From DATGEP01 sp035310125 (GTDB lineage: Bacteria > Chloroflexota > Ktedonobacteria > Ktedonobacterales > JADMIN01): DNA of 64,000 bases. The DNA lies in NCBI GenBank assembly GCA_035310125.1, contig DATGEP010000096.1:1-64000 (forward strand), given 5' to 3'. The position numbers and the translations under genes are program-made. Positions 32,247 through 42,074 of the stretch are shown here, piece by piece. Positions within the stretch are counted from its first letter, which is position 1. Every line of letters starts with the position of its first letter. The notes below the pieces were generated by a model, which ran no database searches, was not told where the DNA came from, and was given only the letters and a program-made list of their open reading frames with translations.

Positions 32247-33785
32247 ATGGCTGGCGAGCAGGGCGTTATCGTTGTGGGGTTGGGGCCGGGGCGCTGGGAA
32301 GATCTGACGATTGAGGCGCGCGATGTACTGGCGGCAACGGATCGTGTCGTCTGCCGCACGCTGCGCCATCCCACTGTAGATGCGCTTCGCGAGCGGCGCC
32401 CTGACCTCACGCTGGACTCGTTCGACGCGCTCTACGAGAACGCCGCCAGCTTTGCCGAGTTATACCCTGAGATGGTGCGGCGGATCTTCACGCTGGCAGC
32501 ATCCCAACCACGCGAGCAGCCGCTTGTCTATGCCGTCCCTGGTCACCCACTCATCGCCGAAGCGTCGGTGCGCGAGCTGCGCCGCCAGGCGCCGGAGCAT
32601 GGCGTATCCGTGCGCATCGTCGCGGGCCTTTCGTTCGTCGAGCCAGTCTGCGCCGCGCTCGATCTCGATCCGCTTGAGCGGGACATGCAGCTCATAGACG
32701 CTACGCTCCTCGCCGACAGCGCTCCTGACGCGCTCATGGGCAACCTGTTGCCCACCCGTCCCATTCTCATTGCTCAGGCGTACAACCGGCGCATTGCTAG
32801 CGGCGTAAAGCTGGCGCTGGGCGAGGTATATCCCGACGACTGGGAAGTGAGCGTCGTGCGCTGGGCCAGCCTTCCCGGCGCCGAAACCGTCCAGCGCGTT
32901 CCCCTCATGGACCTCGATCGCGGAGAGCACGCCGATCACCTGACGACCCTCTACGTGCCACCGCTCGACCCGCTCCAGGCCGTCCGCGTGCCAGAGGGGC
33001 TGCGCTACATCACGGCGCGGCTGCGCGCGCCGAACGGCTGCCCCTGGGACCGCGAGCAAACACATCAATCCCTGCGCAAGTATGTCCTCGAAGAGGCATA
33101 CGAGGTCGCCGAGGTGCTGGATGACTGGGATGGCAGCCCGGAGCTGGCTGAGAAGCTCGCCGAGGAGTTAGGCGATCTGCTTCTCCAGGTGTACTTGCAG
33201 GCCGAAATCGCCAACGAAGAAGACTTCTTCCACCTTGGCGACGTGTACCAGGCCGTGTCGGAGAAGCTCATTCGCCGGCACCCGCACGTCTTTGGCGAGG
33301 TCACGGTTCGCGACGCCGCGCACGTTATCCGCAACTGGGAGGCGATCAAGCGCGAGGAGCGCGCGGCGAATGGCGAGGATGTTCGCCAGGAGAGCCGCTT
33401 GCGCGGCGTGCCAAAGAGCGCGCCCGCTCTGTATCAAGCGTATGAGCTGGGTCGCAAAGCCGCGAAAGTGGGCTTCGTTTGGCCCGATGTCGCGGGCGTG
33501 CTGTCCAAGATCACCGAAGAGGCACGCGAGCTGGCGGAAGCCATCGAAAGCGGCGACAAAGTCGAGCAAAGCGCTGAGCTGGGCGACCTGCTCTTCGTGC
33601 TGGCGCGCCTCGCGGACTCGTTGGGTGTCCAGCCAGAGGATGCGCTGCACACCGCCAATCGCCGCTTCCGCCGCCGTTTCGAGGCGATGGAGGAGCAGAT
33701 GCGAGATCGTGGCCGCTCACTCGAATCGCTGTCGTTGGACGACTGGCTATCCTTGTGGGCGGACGCCAAAGCGACGGTAGGGTAG
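32247..33785 (+). CDS. mazG: YabN-type fusion: SAM methylase-like domain plus MazG pyrophosphohydrolase
   Basis: A 512-residue two-part protein. Residues 1-230 are a tetrapyrrole-methylase-like domain (VIVVGLGPGRWEDLTIEARD, VYAVPGHPLIAEASV, VRIVAGLSFVEPV). The rest is a tandem MazG NTP pyrophosphohydrolase: PWDREQTHQSLRKYVLEEAY, EEAYEVAEVLDDWD then EELGDLLLQV, and a second set EEARELAEAIESGD then ELGDLLFVLARLAD, giving the ExxE12-28ExxD metal motifs. It hydrolyses abnormal or excess nucleoside triphosphates. The fusion is as in Bacillus YabN. ATG at 32247 follows AGGAG; a TATAAT lies at 32190. Confidence 0.95.
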   Translation: MAGEQGVIVVGLGPGRWEDLTIEARDVLAATDRVVCRTLRHPTVDALRERRPDLTLDSFDALYENAASFAELYPEMVRRIFTLAASQPREQPLVYAVPGHPLIAEASVRELRRQAPEHGVSVRIVAGLSFVEPVCAALDLDPLERDMQLIDATLLADSAPDALMGNLLPTRPILIAQAYNRRIASGVKLALGEVYPDDWEVSVVRWASLPGAETVQRVPLMDLDRGEHADHLTTLYVPPLDPLQAVRVPEGLRYITARLRAPNGCPWDREQTHQSLRKYVLEEAYEVAEVLDDWDGSPELAEKLAEELGDLLLQVYLQAEIANEEDFFHLGDVYQAVSEKLIRRHPHVFGEVTVRDAAHVIRNWEAIKREERAANGEDVRQESRLRGVPKSAPALYQAYELGRKAAKVGFVWPDVAGVLSKITEEARELAEAIESGDKVEQSAELGDLLFVLARLADSLGVQPEDALHTANRRFRRRFEAMEEQMRDRGRSLESLSLDDWLSLWADAKATVG

Positions 33786-33789
33786 GCTA

Positions 33790-34467
33790 TCACAAATCTG
33801 GAATCTGCCAGTGCATCTCCGGCTTGCCCGCCGCCCGCAGCGCCGCATTGATCGCGGAGAAGGGCCGGCTGCCGAAGAATCCGTTGCGCGCGGAGAGCGG
33901 CGAGGGATGCGTGCCCGCGACGATGGTGTGCCGGCGTGTGTCAATCAGCGGTATCTTCTTCTGCGCGTACGCGCCCCAGAGCACAAAGACTACCGGGCTG
34001 TCCTTCGCATTCACTGTGCGAATGATGGCATCCGTAAATGTCTCCCAGCCGTGGTTCTTGTGGGAGTTCGGCATGTGGGCGCGCACGGTGAGCACCGCAT
34101 TCAGCATCAGTACTCCCTGGCGCGCCCACGGCACCAGATAGCCGTTGTTCGGGATTCGGCAGCCCAGGTCATCGCGCAGCTCCCGGTAGATATTGGCGAG
34201 CGAGGGCGGCGACTTGATACCGGGCCGGACGGAAAAGCACAATCCGTGCGCCTGCCCGTCGTCGTGATAAGGGTCCTGGCCGAGTAGCAACACATTCACC
34301 CGTTCATATGGCGTCAGCGCCAGCGCCTCGAAAACGTGCTCCTCCGGCGGAAAGACGGTGTATGTGCGCCGTTCCTCCTCCATGAATCGCTCTAGCCGTC
34401 GAAAGTACGGCTGCTCTAGCTGGTCGGCCAGCATTGGCTGCCACGTGGCAGGCGGACGAAGCGGCAT
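33790..34467 (-). CDS. ung: Uracil-DNA glycosylase, family 1
   Basis: A 225-residue repair enzyme that removes uracil from DNA. Motif A is LLGQDPYHDDGQAHGLCFSV with catalytic Asp65. FVLWGAYAQKK and the leucine-loop motif THPSPLSARNGFFGSRPFS (catalytic His in HPSPLS) are all present. Length and motif spacing are those of bacterial Ung. It converges with the mazG-like gene (4 bp apart) and is divergent from the amidase gene. Confidence 0.97.
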   Translation of the reverse strand: MPLRPPATWQPMLADQLEQPYFRRLERFMEEERRTYTVFPPEEHVFEALALTPYERVNVLLLGQDPYHDDGQAHGLCFSVRPGIKSPPSLANIYRELRDDLGCRIPNNGYLVPWARQGVLMLNAVLTVRAHMPNSHKNHGWETFTDAIIRTVNAKDSPVVFVLWGAYAQKKIPLIDTRRHTIVAGTHPSPLSARNGFFGSRPFSAINAALRAAGKPEMHWQIPDL

Positions 34468-34695
34468 GCGGTGCTATCCTTTCAGGTGATTGTAGATGTG
34501 GTGTACATGTCACTATCCTGAAAGACATTCCGTCTGCCTGACCGAATAGCGGAGACATCGCGATAGATGTCACTCACGGTCGCGCGTTCACGCACTGGCT
34601 CCTCGCGCCGCGCTTGACGCGTGCGTTACCCTGGGAAGCGAGCCAGTGTGCCTCATTACGCCTGCGGGGTGCGTGCTGAAAAGGAAGAAAAGCTA

Positions 34696-36132
34696 ATGGA
34701 GCCGATGTCGCCACAAACAGATTTCGTCGCACTGCTGCGCCGGCCCGCCGTGGAGCTGGCCGGGCTCATCCGTTCAGGACAGATCCGCTCGCGTGAGCTG
34801 GTGGAGGCCGCGTTGAGCCAGATCGAGGCGCACACGCACCTCAATGCCTTCACGCTGGTGGATGCCGAAGGCGCGCTCGCTGCCGCCGCTGCGATCCAGC
34901 CCGGCGATCCGCGTCCCTTCGCGGGCGTTCCCATCGCCATCAAAGAGCTGAACAGTGTAGCGGGTCAGCGGCTGACCATGGGATCAGACATTTTTGGCGA
35001 GTTCGTCGCGCCCACCGACGATTACGTCGTGCGGCGCCTCAAAGACGCTGGCTTCGTGCTCATCGGTCGTACCTCAGCGCCGGAGTTCGGTATCGTGCCC
35101 GTTACGGAGCCACGTCGCTTCGGTCCCACCCGCAATCCCTGGAATCCGGACCGTACTCCCGGCGGCTCTTCCGGTGGGGCGGCGGTCGCCGTCGCGGCGG
35201 GCATCCTCCCAGTGGCACAGGGCACCGATGGCGGTGGCTCCATCCGAATCCCCGCCGCGTGCTGCGGTCTAGTCGGCCTCAAGCCCAGTCGCGGGCGCAT
35301 CTCCGCTGGCCCGGATCTCGGCGATAACTTTCTCGCTACGAACAGTGCGCTCACCCGCTACACCGCCGATGCCGCCGCGCTTCTGGATGTCATGGCTGGC
35401 TACGAAGTAGGCGACGCCACCTGGGCGCCTCCGCCGCCAGAACCGTTCGCCGTTGCCGCCGCGCGCCCGCCGCGCCCGCTGCGCATCGCCTTCACTACGG
35501 CCTCGCCCATCGGTTCGCCCGTAGACCCCATCTGCATTCAAGCCGTTGCCGACGCCGCTAAAGCGCTCGAATCCTTGGGTCACTCAGTCGAGGAGGCCAC
35601 GCCGTCCGGCTGGGTCGCGCCGGAGCTGGAGCCCGTCTTCAGCGTGCTGTATGCCGCCGGCATCGCCGCGACGATCCGCTACGGCGCCTTCGTCACGGGC
35701 CGCGCGCCGTCGCCGGAGCTGGTCGAGGCGCTGTCCTGGGCGTTCTACACCCACGGCACCACCCTTAGCGCCGCCGACCATATCGCGGCGCAGACGCGGC
35801 TCCAGGCGCATGGCCGCCGGCTCGTCTCGTTCTTCTCGGCGTATGACGCGCTGCTCACGCCCGCCCTTGCCCAGCGCCCCCTACCCATCGGCACTATCAA
35901 TACCGAAGCGCCCGACGGCATGGCGGAATTCCATAAAGCCGCTGTCTTCACGCCCTTCACCGCCGTCTGTAACTTCACTGGCCAGCCCGCCATCTCCCTC
36001 CCGCTCTTTCATGGCGCAGACGGTCTGCCGCTGAATGTACAGGTGGTTGCGCCACCTCTGGGCGAAGGGATGCTGCTTTCCCTCGCCGCGCAGCTTGAGG
36101 CGACCCATGCGTGGACGGATCGCCGGCCATAA
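34696..36132 (+). CDS. Amidase-signature enzyme
   Basis: A 478-residue amidase of the GatA/amidase-signature family, which hydrolyses carboxylic amides. The Ser-cisSer-Lys triad is visible: Lys83 in PIAIKELNSVAG, the cis-Ser in TPGGSSGGAAVAVAAG (158-159), and nucleophile Ser182 in TDGGGSIRIPAACCGLVGLK. The remaining domain is of normal length. GatB or GatC genes are not near, and the sequence is more like a catabolic amidase than GatA. AAGGAAG precedes the ATG at 34696; a longer frame starts at 34621. The substrate is unknown. Confidence 0.92.
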   Translation: MEPMSPQTDFVALLRRPAVELAGLIRSGQIRSRELVEAALSQIEAHTHLNAFTLVDAEGALAAAAAIQPGDPRPFAGVPIAIKELNSVAGQRLTMGSDIFGEFVAPTDDYVVRRLKDAGFVLIGRTSAPEFGIVPVTEPRRFGPTRNPWNPDRTPGGSSGGAAVAVAAGILPVAQGTDGGGSIRIPAACCGLVGLKPSRGRISAGPDLGDNFLATNSALTRYTADAAALLDVMAGYEVGDATWAPPPPEPFAVAAARPPRPLRIAFTTASPIGSPVDPICIQAVADAAKALESLGHSVEEATPSGWVAPELEPVFSVLYAAGIAATIRYGAFVTGRAPSPELVEALSWAFYTHGTTLSAADHIAAQTRLQAHGRRLVSFFSAYDALLTPALAQRPLPIGTINTEAPDGMAEFHKAAVFTPFTAVCNFTGQPAISLPLFHGADGLPLNVQVVAPPLGEGMLLSLAAQLEATHAWTDRRP

Positions 36133-36234
36133 GAACTCGGTGAAACCGTTGGGACCCGCGTGGCCCGCCGTCGCGACGTGGTTTAGCGCCGTACCAGTGC
36201 AACGGCGCCTCCGGCTGCGCCGGCTCGCGGTCTC

Positions 36235-39200
36235 CTACCGCATCTGCGCCCGCACCGCTTGCAGCTCGGCAAGCCGCGCCCGCGCCATCTGGCTGGTCGG
36301 ATCCACTTTCGCCAGATTGCGATACACTCGCGCTGCCTGCTCGTACTCGCCGACAGAGTAGTATGTCTGCCCAAGCAGGTCGTAGGCTTCGTAGTTATGT
36401 GTGTCCATCCCAATGAGCTGTTGCAGCGCGGCCACCGCTTCCTTTGTCTGACGGCTGGCGAAGTAGTAGCGCGCGATCACTGTCTGCTGCTCGGTCGCCT
36501 CGCGCATGCGCACGGGATCCTTTGGTCCCAACACCAGGCAATACTGCACGAGCTGCTGCCGGATGGACATATCATCCGTCGCGTACTGGACCGCCTGCTT
36601 CAGCAGGGTCAGCGCCTCATCGAAGTTGTCCATACCCCAGGAGATTTCTGCCATGCGTTGATATACCAGCGCGGCGTCGCGCAGCTGGCCTCGGCGCGTG
36701 TGAATATCCGCAAGCTGGCGCAGCTCCGTCACTCCTTCGTCCAGCAGTCCCCGCGATACATGAATGTCGGCCAGCTCCGTATGCACGGCGGGATCATCCG
36801 GCGCGACGCGAGCCATCTCCTTCAGCACCGTTACGGCGTTTTCTACCTGCCGGTTGCCGCGATAATGCCGCACAAGCTGCGCGTACTCCTGAAGCGTCGC
36901 TTGCGGATCGCTCTGCCGTGCCTGTACCTCCGCCAGCGCCTGGTACACCTCGCCGCTCCGCACGGGCGCCTGCTGTGATGTGCGCGGCATCGCTTGCTGC
37001 GCCTTGGCGACCTGGCCTGATGCCTGATACGCACGGGCCAGCAACGACGAAATTTCTATGTCCGGCGGCAGCGCCTCCTCGCCGTTCAGTCGCGGGCGCG
37101 CCATCCAGAGCATCGGCTCCGGTGGTGAGATGCGCACGGCCGCCGCCGCGTCTTCCAGCTCGTGCGCCGCGCTTGTCGCGCTCGCCGCATCGCCGGCTAA
37201 CAACAGCGCCTGCGCCGCCGCCACCCGCGCCAGCACCTCAAAGCCCGGCGTCGCCGCGACCTGCTGGAAGCACGTCAGCGCCTCCTGTGTATGGTTCGCC
37301 GCCAGATGGATCTGCCCCAGCGCATAGCGAAGATCTGGATTGACCGGACCCTGTTCGAGCGCCTGCATGTACTCGCGCGTCATGTCTTCATAGCCGCGCA
37401 TATGTTCCGAGCGCAGCACGCGCAGGAGCCGTGTCAGCACTTCGAGCGCCGCCACACGGGTAGATCCGGTTCCCGGCATGCTCGCCGCCGGGGATGCTCC
37501 TATTCCTGTCGCCAGTGCGATCTGCCACTGCGTCAGCGCCTTGACATTGCCTGGGTCCGTCTGCAAGATGCGCTGATACTCAGCCACCGCCTGCGCCGCT
37601 CGCCCTGCCTTCATCAGCGCCTGCGCGTAATTCAGCCGCAGTGCCGTATTGTTGGGATTACTGAGCAATGCCTGCTCGTATTCCTGGATAGCCCTGTCGG
37701 CATAACCCAGTCGCAGATACGAGTCCGCCGCCGAGAGTCGCTCCTGCAACACCTCATCCGTCCGGCCCTGCTTATTCAGCAGCTCGATCAGCTTCACCCG
37801 GAACGTCAGGTTGTTCGGCTCTAGCTGCAAGATGCGCCGGTAGGTGGCGATGGCGTCGTCGAGGCGCCCATTCACCAGATACGTATCAATCAAGATCGTA
37901 TATTTGGCGATGGCCTGCTCGATCTTACCCTGTCGCACGTAGATCTCACCCAGCATCAGGTGGACATCGAGGAATTGCGGCGCGACCTCCATCACGTGCA
38001 GGCAGCCTTCGATGGCCGCCGTGAGCAGCCCATGGGCGACGTAATTCTCGATTTCGTGGATCGCCTGCGCCACCTGCGAGCGCTGCGGCTCTGGCAGGCT
38101 GTTCACGCCGATGCGCGCGCCGCCGATGCCGCCAGCGGCGAGGTTGGATATCAGCTGCGAGAGTGGATCGCTGGCCGTCGCGGGCGGAAGCTGCGATGAA
38201 TAATACTGCGCCGCGCCTGCCATCGCGCCCATGCCCCCGCCAGGCACCATTGGTGGCATGCCGGCAAGACCCATACCCGGCACCATCCCATTCGAGAAGC
38301 CATTCGTGGGGGACGCGGGCACATATCCCGCCGCAGCGGCCATCTCTGGTGTGATAACCATCGGTGCCTGCGGCGGCATCCCGGGCGCGATGGGCATCTG
38401 TCCCGACATTCCCGCTGGAGGTGTTTCGCTCGGCGCCACTGGCATGTGCGCGGAAGGTTGCGATGCCGCCGGATCAGGAACGGGCGGAGGCGCTTCCATA
38501 TCCTGCCCACCGGCGCCCTTGGCACGCCCACCGCGCTGCGGAATATTGCTGCCGACCGGACGCGATGGGTCGGCGTTGCGGCGGCGGCGCTGTGGCGGTG
38601 GCGCGGTGCCCAGCGTCTCGCGCATCTGCCGCTCCACTTCGACCACCTGGTCCTGCCAGCCCTGGCTGCGTAGGAACCCCAGCAAGGCGGTATAGACCGT
38701 CTCCGCGCCTTCCAGGTCGTTCATCTCGCGATGCGCCTCGGCGGCTTCCTGGCAGAGCTGAATGAGCTGATCGGATTCGTCGTGCGTGAGCGCATCCAGA
38801 TTGACCCGGTCCACCGCTTCATCGAAATAGTGGGCGGCGTCCTCGATGCGCCCTTCGGCGCGGGAGCATTGGCCCAGCGCGTAATAGCATGAGAGCGCGT
38901 AATCGGGGTCGTTCAGCAGGAGCTCGAAACGTGCGGCCGCCTCATCCCAGCGGTCGGCTTCCTGATAGAGCCAGCCAAGAAAATAGTGCACATCGGAACG
39001 GTCCACACCGCTATCGAGCAGCTCTTCGCAAAGCTGAATGGCATCCTCCAGGTGACCGTCTTGCTGGAGCTGCTGTGCCTCGCGCAGGGCGGACGCGACC
39101 TGCGAGCTACTCAGGCGCGAGCGCCCCCGGCCATCGTCGTGGCGCCGCTCGCCATCATCGGGAGTGCCGCGCCTGGAACGTGGCCCACTGCCATCCCTGG

Positions 39201-39252
39201 CATCGTCCCATTCACTGGACGAACCCATTCTGCCCATGCTGCTGCTCCCCAA
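36235..39252 (-). CDS. Large tetratricopeptide-repeat protein
   Basis: A 1005-residue protein built mostly of TPR helices. The N-terminal set (about 45-215) includes LREAQQLQQDGHLEDAIQLC and VHYFLGWLYQEADRWDEAAA. A Pro/Met/Gly-rich flexible linker (about 225-370; e.g. PAGMSGQMPIAPGMPPQAPM) follows. The C-terminal sets (about 385-1000) include IDTYLVNGRLDDAIATYRRI, AIQEYEQALLSNPNNTALR and VGEYEQAARVYRNLAKVDP. No catalytic domain, signal or membrane helix is seen, so it is probably a cytoplasmic scaffold. Its partners are unknown. It is a single gene, with 230 featureless bp upstream. Confidence 0.88.
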   Translation of the reverse strand: MGSSSMGRMGSSSEWDDARDGSGPRSRRGTPDDGERRHDDGRGRSRLSSSQVASALREAQQLQQDGHLEDAIQLCEELLDSGVDRSDVHYFLGWLYQEADRWDEAAARFELLLNDPDYALSCYYALGQCSRAEGRIEDAAHYFDEAVDRVNLDALTHDESDQLIQLCQEAAEAHREMNDLEGAETVYTALLGFLRSQGWQDQVVEVERQMRETLGTAPPPQRRRRNADPSRPVGSNIPQRGGRAKGAGGQDMEAPPPVPDPAASQPSAHMPVAPSETPPAGMSGQMPIAPGMPPQAPMVITPEMAAAAGYVPASPTNGFSNGMVPGMGLAGMPPMVPGGGMGAMAGAAQYYSSQLPPATASDPLSQLISNLAAGGIGGARIGVNSLPEPQRSQVAQAIHEIENYVAHGLLTAAIEGCLHVMEVAPQFLDVHLMLGEIYVRQGKIEQAIAKYTILIDTYLVNGRLDDAIATYRRILQLEPNNLTFRVKLIELLNKQGRTDEVLQERLSAADSYLRLGYADRAIQEYEQALLSNPNNTALRLNYAQALMKAGRAAQAVAEYQRILQTDPGNVKALTQWQIALATGIGASPAASMPGTGSTRVAALEVLTRLLRVLRSEHMRGYEDMTREYMQALEQGPVNPDLRYALGQIHLAANHTQEALTCFQQVAATPGFEVLARVAAAQALLLAGDAASATSAAHELEDAAAAVRISPPEPMLWMARPRLNGEEALPPDIEISSLLARAYQASGQVAKAQQAMPRTSQQAPVRSGEVYQALAEVQARQSDPQATLQEYAQLVRHYRGNRQVENAVTVLKEMARVAPDDPAVHTELADIHVSRGLLDEGVTELRQLADIHTRRGQLRDAALVYQRMAEISWGMDNFDEALTLLKQAVQYATDDMSIRQQLVQYCLVLGPKDPVRMREATEQQTVIARYYFASRQTKEAVAALQQLIGMDTHNYEAYDLLGQTYYSVGEYEQAARVYRNLAKVDPTSQMARARLAELQAVRAQMR

Positions 39253-39481
39253 CTGGCCGCCTACTGTATACGCCTACCGGGAATACCAGATCGCGCGAAA
39301 CACGTGCTCCGATCACGCACGAACCCGTGCTCAGCCCTGAGGATACGCTACTTTCCACGAAATATGCGACAAAACAGGAAAAATGGGCAGGCAATTGCCC
39401 GCCAAACAGGCTACGCGGCGCGCTCCACACGCACGCGTCCCGGCTCAGTATAACACGACGGACAACCGGCAAGCAGCACAC

Positions 39482-39973
39482 TCAGCGATAATTGTCGAAT
39501 TGGAGCGGCACCGGATAGTCCTTCTCCTTCAGCGCGGCGATCACCGCCTGCAAATCGTCGCGACTCTTCGCCGACACGCGCACCGCGTCGCCCTGGATCT
39601 GCGCCTTCACTTTGGGAAAGCGATCGCGAATCAGCTTTGAGATGTCCTTCGCCAGCTCCTGGCTGATGCCTTGCTGGAGCTCGAAGGTCTGGCGCACCAT
39701 CATGCCATGCGCCTGCTCCACCTTGCCTGGCTTGAGGATCTTCAGCGAGAGGTTTCGCTTGACCATCTTGCCTTGCAGCACATCCATGACGCTCTTGAGT
39801 GTGAACTCGCTGGCTGTTAGAATCGTAATGCCCTTCTTGTCTTGCGTGATCTCTGTCTTCGTATCTTTCAGGTCGAAGCGCGTGTTGACCTCGCGCCGTG
39901 TCTGGTCCAGCGCGTTTACCAGCTCTTGCTCGTCGTATTGAGACACCACATCGAACGAATTTTCGGTTGCCAT
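39482..39973 (-). CDS. YajQ-family nucleotide-binding protein
   Basis: A 163-residue YajQ protein of standard length. The signatures are ENSFDVVSQYDEQELVNALD near the start, EVNTRFDLKDTKTEI and QTFELQQGISQELAKDISKLI, ending VPLQFDNYR. Some homologues bind cyclic di-GMP and act as regulators; others bind nucleic acid. ATG at 39973 follows AAGGAGAG; an in-frame upstream start at 40060 is not used because conserved sequence starts here. Confidence 0.95.
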   Translation of the reverse strand: MATENSFDVVSQYDEQELVNALDQTRREVNTRFDLKDTKTEITQDKKGITILTASEFTLKSVMDVLQGKMVKRNLSLKILKPGKVEQAHGMMVRQTFELQQGISQELAKDISKLIRDRFPKVKAQIQGDAVRVSAKSRDDLQAVIAALKEKDYPVPLQFDNYR

Positions 39974-40260
39974 AAGGTCATACTCTCCTTCGAGCACGCG
40001 ATGTATGGATACTGTCGTCGCCACCCGCGCACTACGCTGTTGCCACCGCGCGCCCGTCATTGTACTCTAGCGCACGTGGACCTTGGCAAGTCCACACATC
40101 CATCGCACCCTACTCTGTTGGCACGGTATGGTACACTTGCCGCGACAGAGGCAACCCAGCGATTAGCGCACAGCACCAAGCGATGTGGGGAGATGCCGGA
40201 GTCATACTGTGGCGTGGCGGCGCGGAAGCCGCGGGCCACACAGAAAGGATCCACTAGCCC

Positions 40261-41121
40261 ATGTATCCGCCACAGCCATCACAGCAGCCGTACCCTCAGC
40301 CTGATCCCAACCAGCAGGGGTACGCGCCGCCACCCAATGCACAGCCGCCGTACGCACAGCCGCCGAGCGGTCAGGGAGCATATGGCTTTCCGCCTAACCC
40401 GTATGCGCCACCATCCACGCCCATGCAGCCGCCCTACGCCGCGCCGCAACCGCCCAATCCATATTACGCGCCGCCGTCCATGCCTATGCAGCCACCTCCC
40501 CCCATGCAACAGCCGATGTATTACGCGCCGCCACCCATGCCTGCTTCCGGCTCGCTCGACTTCAACGCCTTCACGCTGTCCCAGAATCGTGGCAGCCTCT
40601 TTGCCGCCATCGGTGGCGTCGTCGCCCTGTTGTCATTCTTTCTCTTTGATTTCTGGGGGGTCTCCGGCGACGGGATCTCCTTCAACTTCAAGGCGTCCGA
40701 CCTGGCATCCGGCCACTTCGGCTCTATCCCGCTCGATCACTCATACCCGTTGCTGTGGCTTGTGCCTGTGGCAGCGCTCGTGGCGGCAGCCGTCGCTGTC
40801 ATCATCGTGCTTGGAATCCGCTCAATCCAAGGGCTAACATCACGCAACGCCGCCGTGAGTATCACCTCCGCCAGCGCGGTTGGAATCGTCTGCCTGTTGA
40901 TCAGTGTGTTGCAGTTCAATGGTGATCTCGGCAGCAGCCAGAGTAGTGCGACAGCGGGCATCTCATATGGTTACGGTTTTGGATTCTGGCTCACGCTGCT
41001 CGCCCTCATTGCGGCGCTGATTGGCGGCATCCTCAACCTGCGCCAGATGCAGCCGGCCTACATGCAGCCCCCGCCCTACATGGGTGGTGGGTATCCGCCG
41101 CAAATGCCCCCCATGCAATAG
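40261..41121 (+). CDS. Pro/Gln/Tyr-rich membrane protein
   Basis: A 286-residue protein. Residues 1-95 are a repetitive Pro-Gln-Tyr-Met region (YAPPPNAQPPYAQPP and similar). Four membrane helices follow: about 115-137 (SLFAAIGGVVALLSFFLFDF), 162-185 (LLWLVPVAALVAAAVAVIIV), 200-220 and 240-262 (FWLTLLALIAALIGGILNL). The tail is again Pro/Met-rich. Low-complexity cytosolic arms of this kind occur in many Chloroflexota and actinobacterial membrane proteins of unknown function. A perfect hairpin follows the gene. Confidence 0.7.
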   Translation: MYPPQPSQQPYPQPDPNQQGYAPPPNAQPPYAQPPSGQGAYGFPPNPYAPPSTPMQPPYAAPQPPNPYYAPPSMPMQPPPPMQQPMYYAPPPMPASGSLDFNAFTLSQNRGSLFAAIGGVVALLSFFLFDFWGVSGDGISFNFKASDLASGHFGSIPLDHSYPLLWLVPVAALVAAAVAVIIVLGIRSIQGLTSRNAAVSITSASAVGIVCLLISVLQFNGDLGSSQSSATAGISYGYGFGFWLTLLALIAALIGGILNLRQMQPAYMQPPPYMGGGYPPQMPPMQ

Positions 41122-41133
41122 CTCTGACCCTTC

Positions 41134-41161
41134 GCCCCATCTCGCTCTGGCGAGATGGGGC
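41134..41161 (+). terminator. Perfect 12-bp hairpin after the Pro-rich membrane protein
   Basis: GCCCCATCTCGC (41134-41145) pairs fully with GCGAGATGGGGC (41150-41161) around a TCTG loop, 13 bp after the stop codon. There is no T-run, but the stem is strong. Confidence 0.75.
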
Positions 41162-41373
41162 ACTAACGACCGGGGACCCGCCAGGCATCAACCGCGCGCA
41201 AGTGGGTCCCCAGCCGTCCCTCCGCGACGTTTCATCTCATCCGACCTCATGCCTCCTCTGGGCTGTTCCGTTCTTCTTCGTTTCCTCCGTTCTCTCCGTG
41301 TTTTGACTCTTCTGTTTTTTTCCCTAGCGCATATTCGGCCAGACAGGTATAGATCGCCGCCGGGCGTGCCAGC

Positions 41374-41895
41374 TCACTCTTCATCACGCTCAGCCGCTCC
41401 ACACGCATTCCCAACTCCGCGCGCCGTCTCGCGCTCCGGAGCCGCGATTGCCCGCATCAGCGTCTCTAGCATTTGTGGCGCTAATCGCTCTTTGAGTCGC
41501 GCCAGTGTCAGGTGTGGCGCAAACGGACGCTCCTCGCGCGCGAATCCATGCCGCTCAAGCTCGCGTGCCAGCGCTCCCTGGATCGCCAGCAGCTTCGCCG
41601 TCTCGCCACCTAAGCCTGCCCAGACCACCCGTGGCGCCCACGCTGGCCCAAAATATCCCAGCTTTCCTATCGCGATGTGAAACGGCTGCCCCAGCCGTGC
41701 CGCCGTCGCCGTTGCTTCCCGCGCTGCCATCAGCCGCTCGTCGTCCAGCTCGCCCAGGAATGCCAGCGTCAGGTGCAGCCCTGATGGATCGCTCCAGCGC
41801 ACTCCCGGCGCCACGCGACGCAGCCGGCCAATCAGCCGTTCCAGCTCCGCTCGCACCGCGGCATCCAGCTCCACGGCGATAAACGTGCGTGTCAT
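41374..41895 (-). CDS. thpR: RNA 2',3'-cyclic phosphodiesterase (LigT/ThpR)
   Basis: A 173-residue 2H phosphoesterase. The two HxT motifs are GLHLTLAFLGEL with His41 and APHLTLARLKE with His128. The N-terminus TRTFIAVELDAAVRAELERL is typical. It opens 2',3'-cyclic phosphates on RNA ends; the in-vivo role is unclear. ATG at 41895 is chosen because homology starts there; an open frame to 42069 is not conserved. The gap before it (41162-41373) contains no recognisable feature. Confidence 0.92.
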   Translation of the reverse strand: MTRTFIAVELDAAVRAELERLIGRLRRVAPGVRWSDPSGLHLTLAFLGELDDERLMAAREATATAARLGQPFHIAIGKLGYFGPAWAPRVVWAGLGGETAKLLAIQGALARELERHGFAREERPFAPHLTLARLKERLAPQMLETLMRAIAAPERETARGVGNACGAAERDEE

Positions 41896-42074
41896 GGGCC
41901 GGCTCCTCCTCGCCGAAAGATGGCGACCAAGTGCGGCAAAGGCGGCCTGGCGATACAGGCCGGCGCCATGTTTCATACACCGCGCACCGCCCCTGCAGCG
42001 CAGTGAACGCTGCGCTTTTCTGTCGGCAAGGCGGACAGGGCGCCAGTAATTGCGCCCCTTTGCCCGCATGTCAT

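Noticed and set aside
34696..36132. GatA subunit of the amidotransferase
   Set aside because: No gatB/gatC neighbours, and the sequence around the triad is closer to catabolic amidases.
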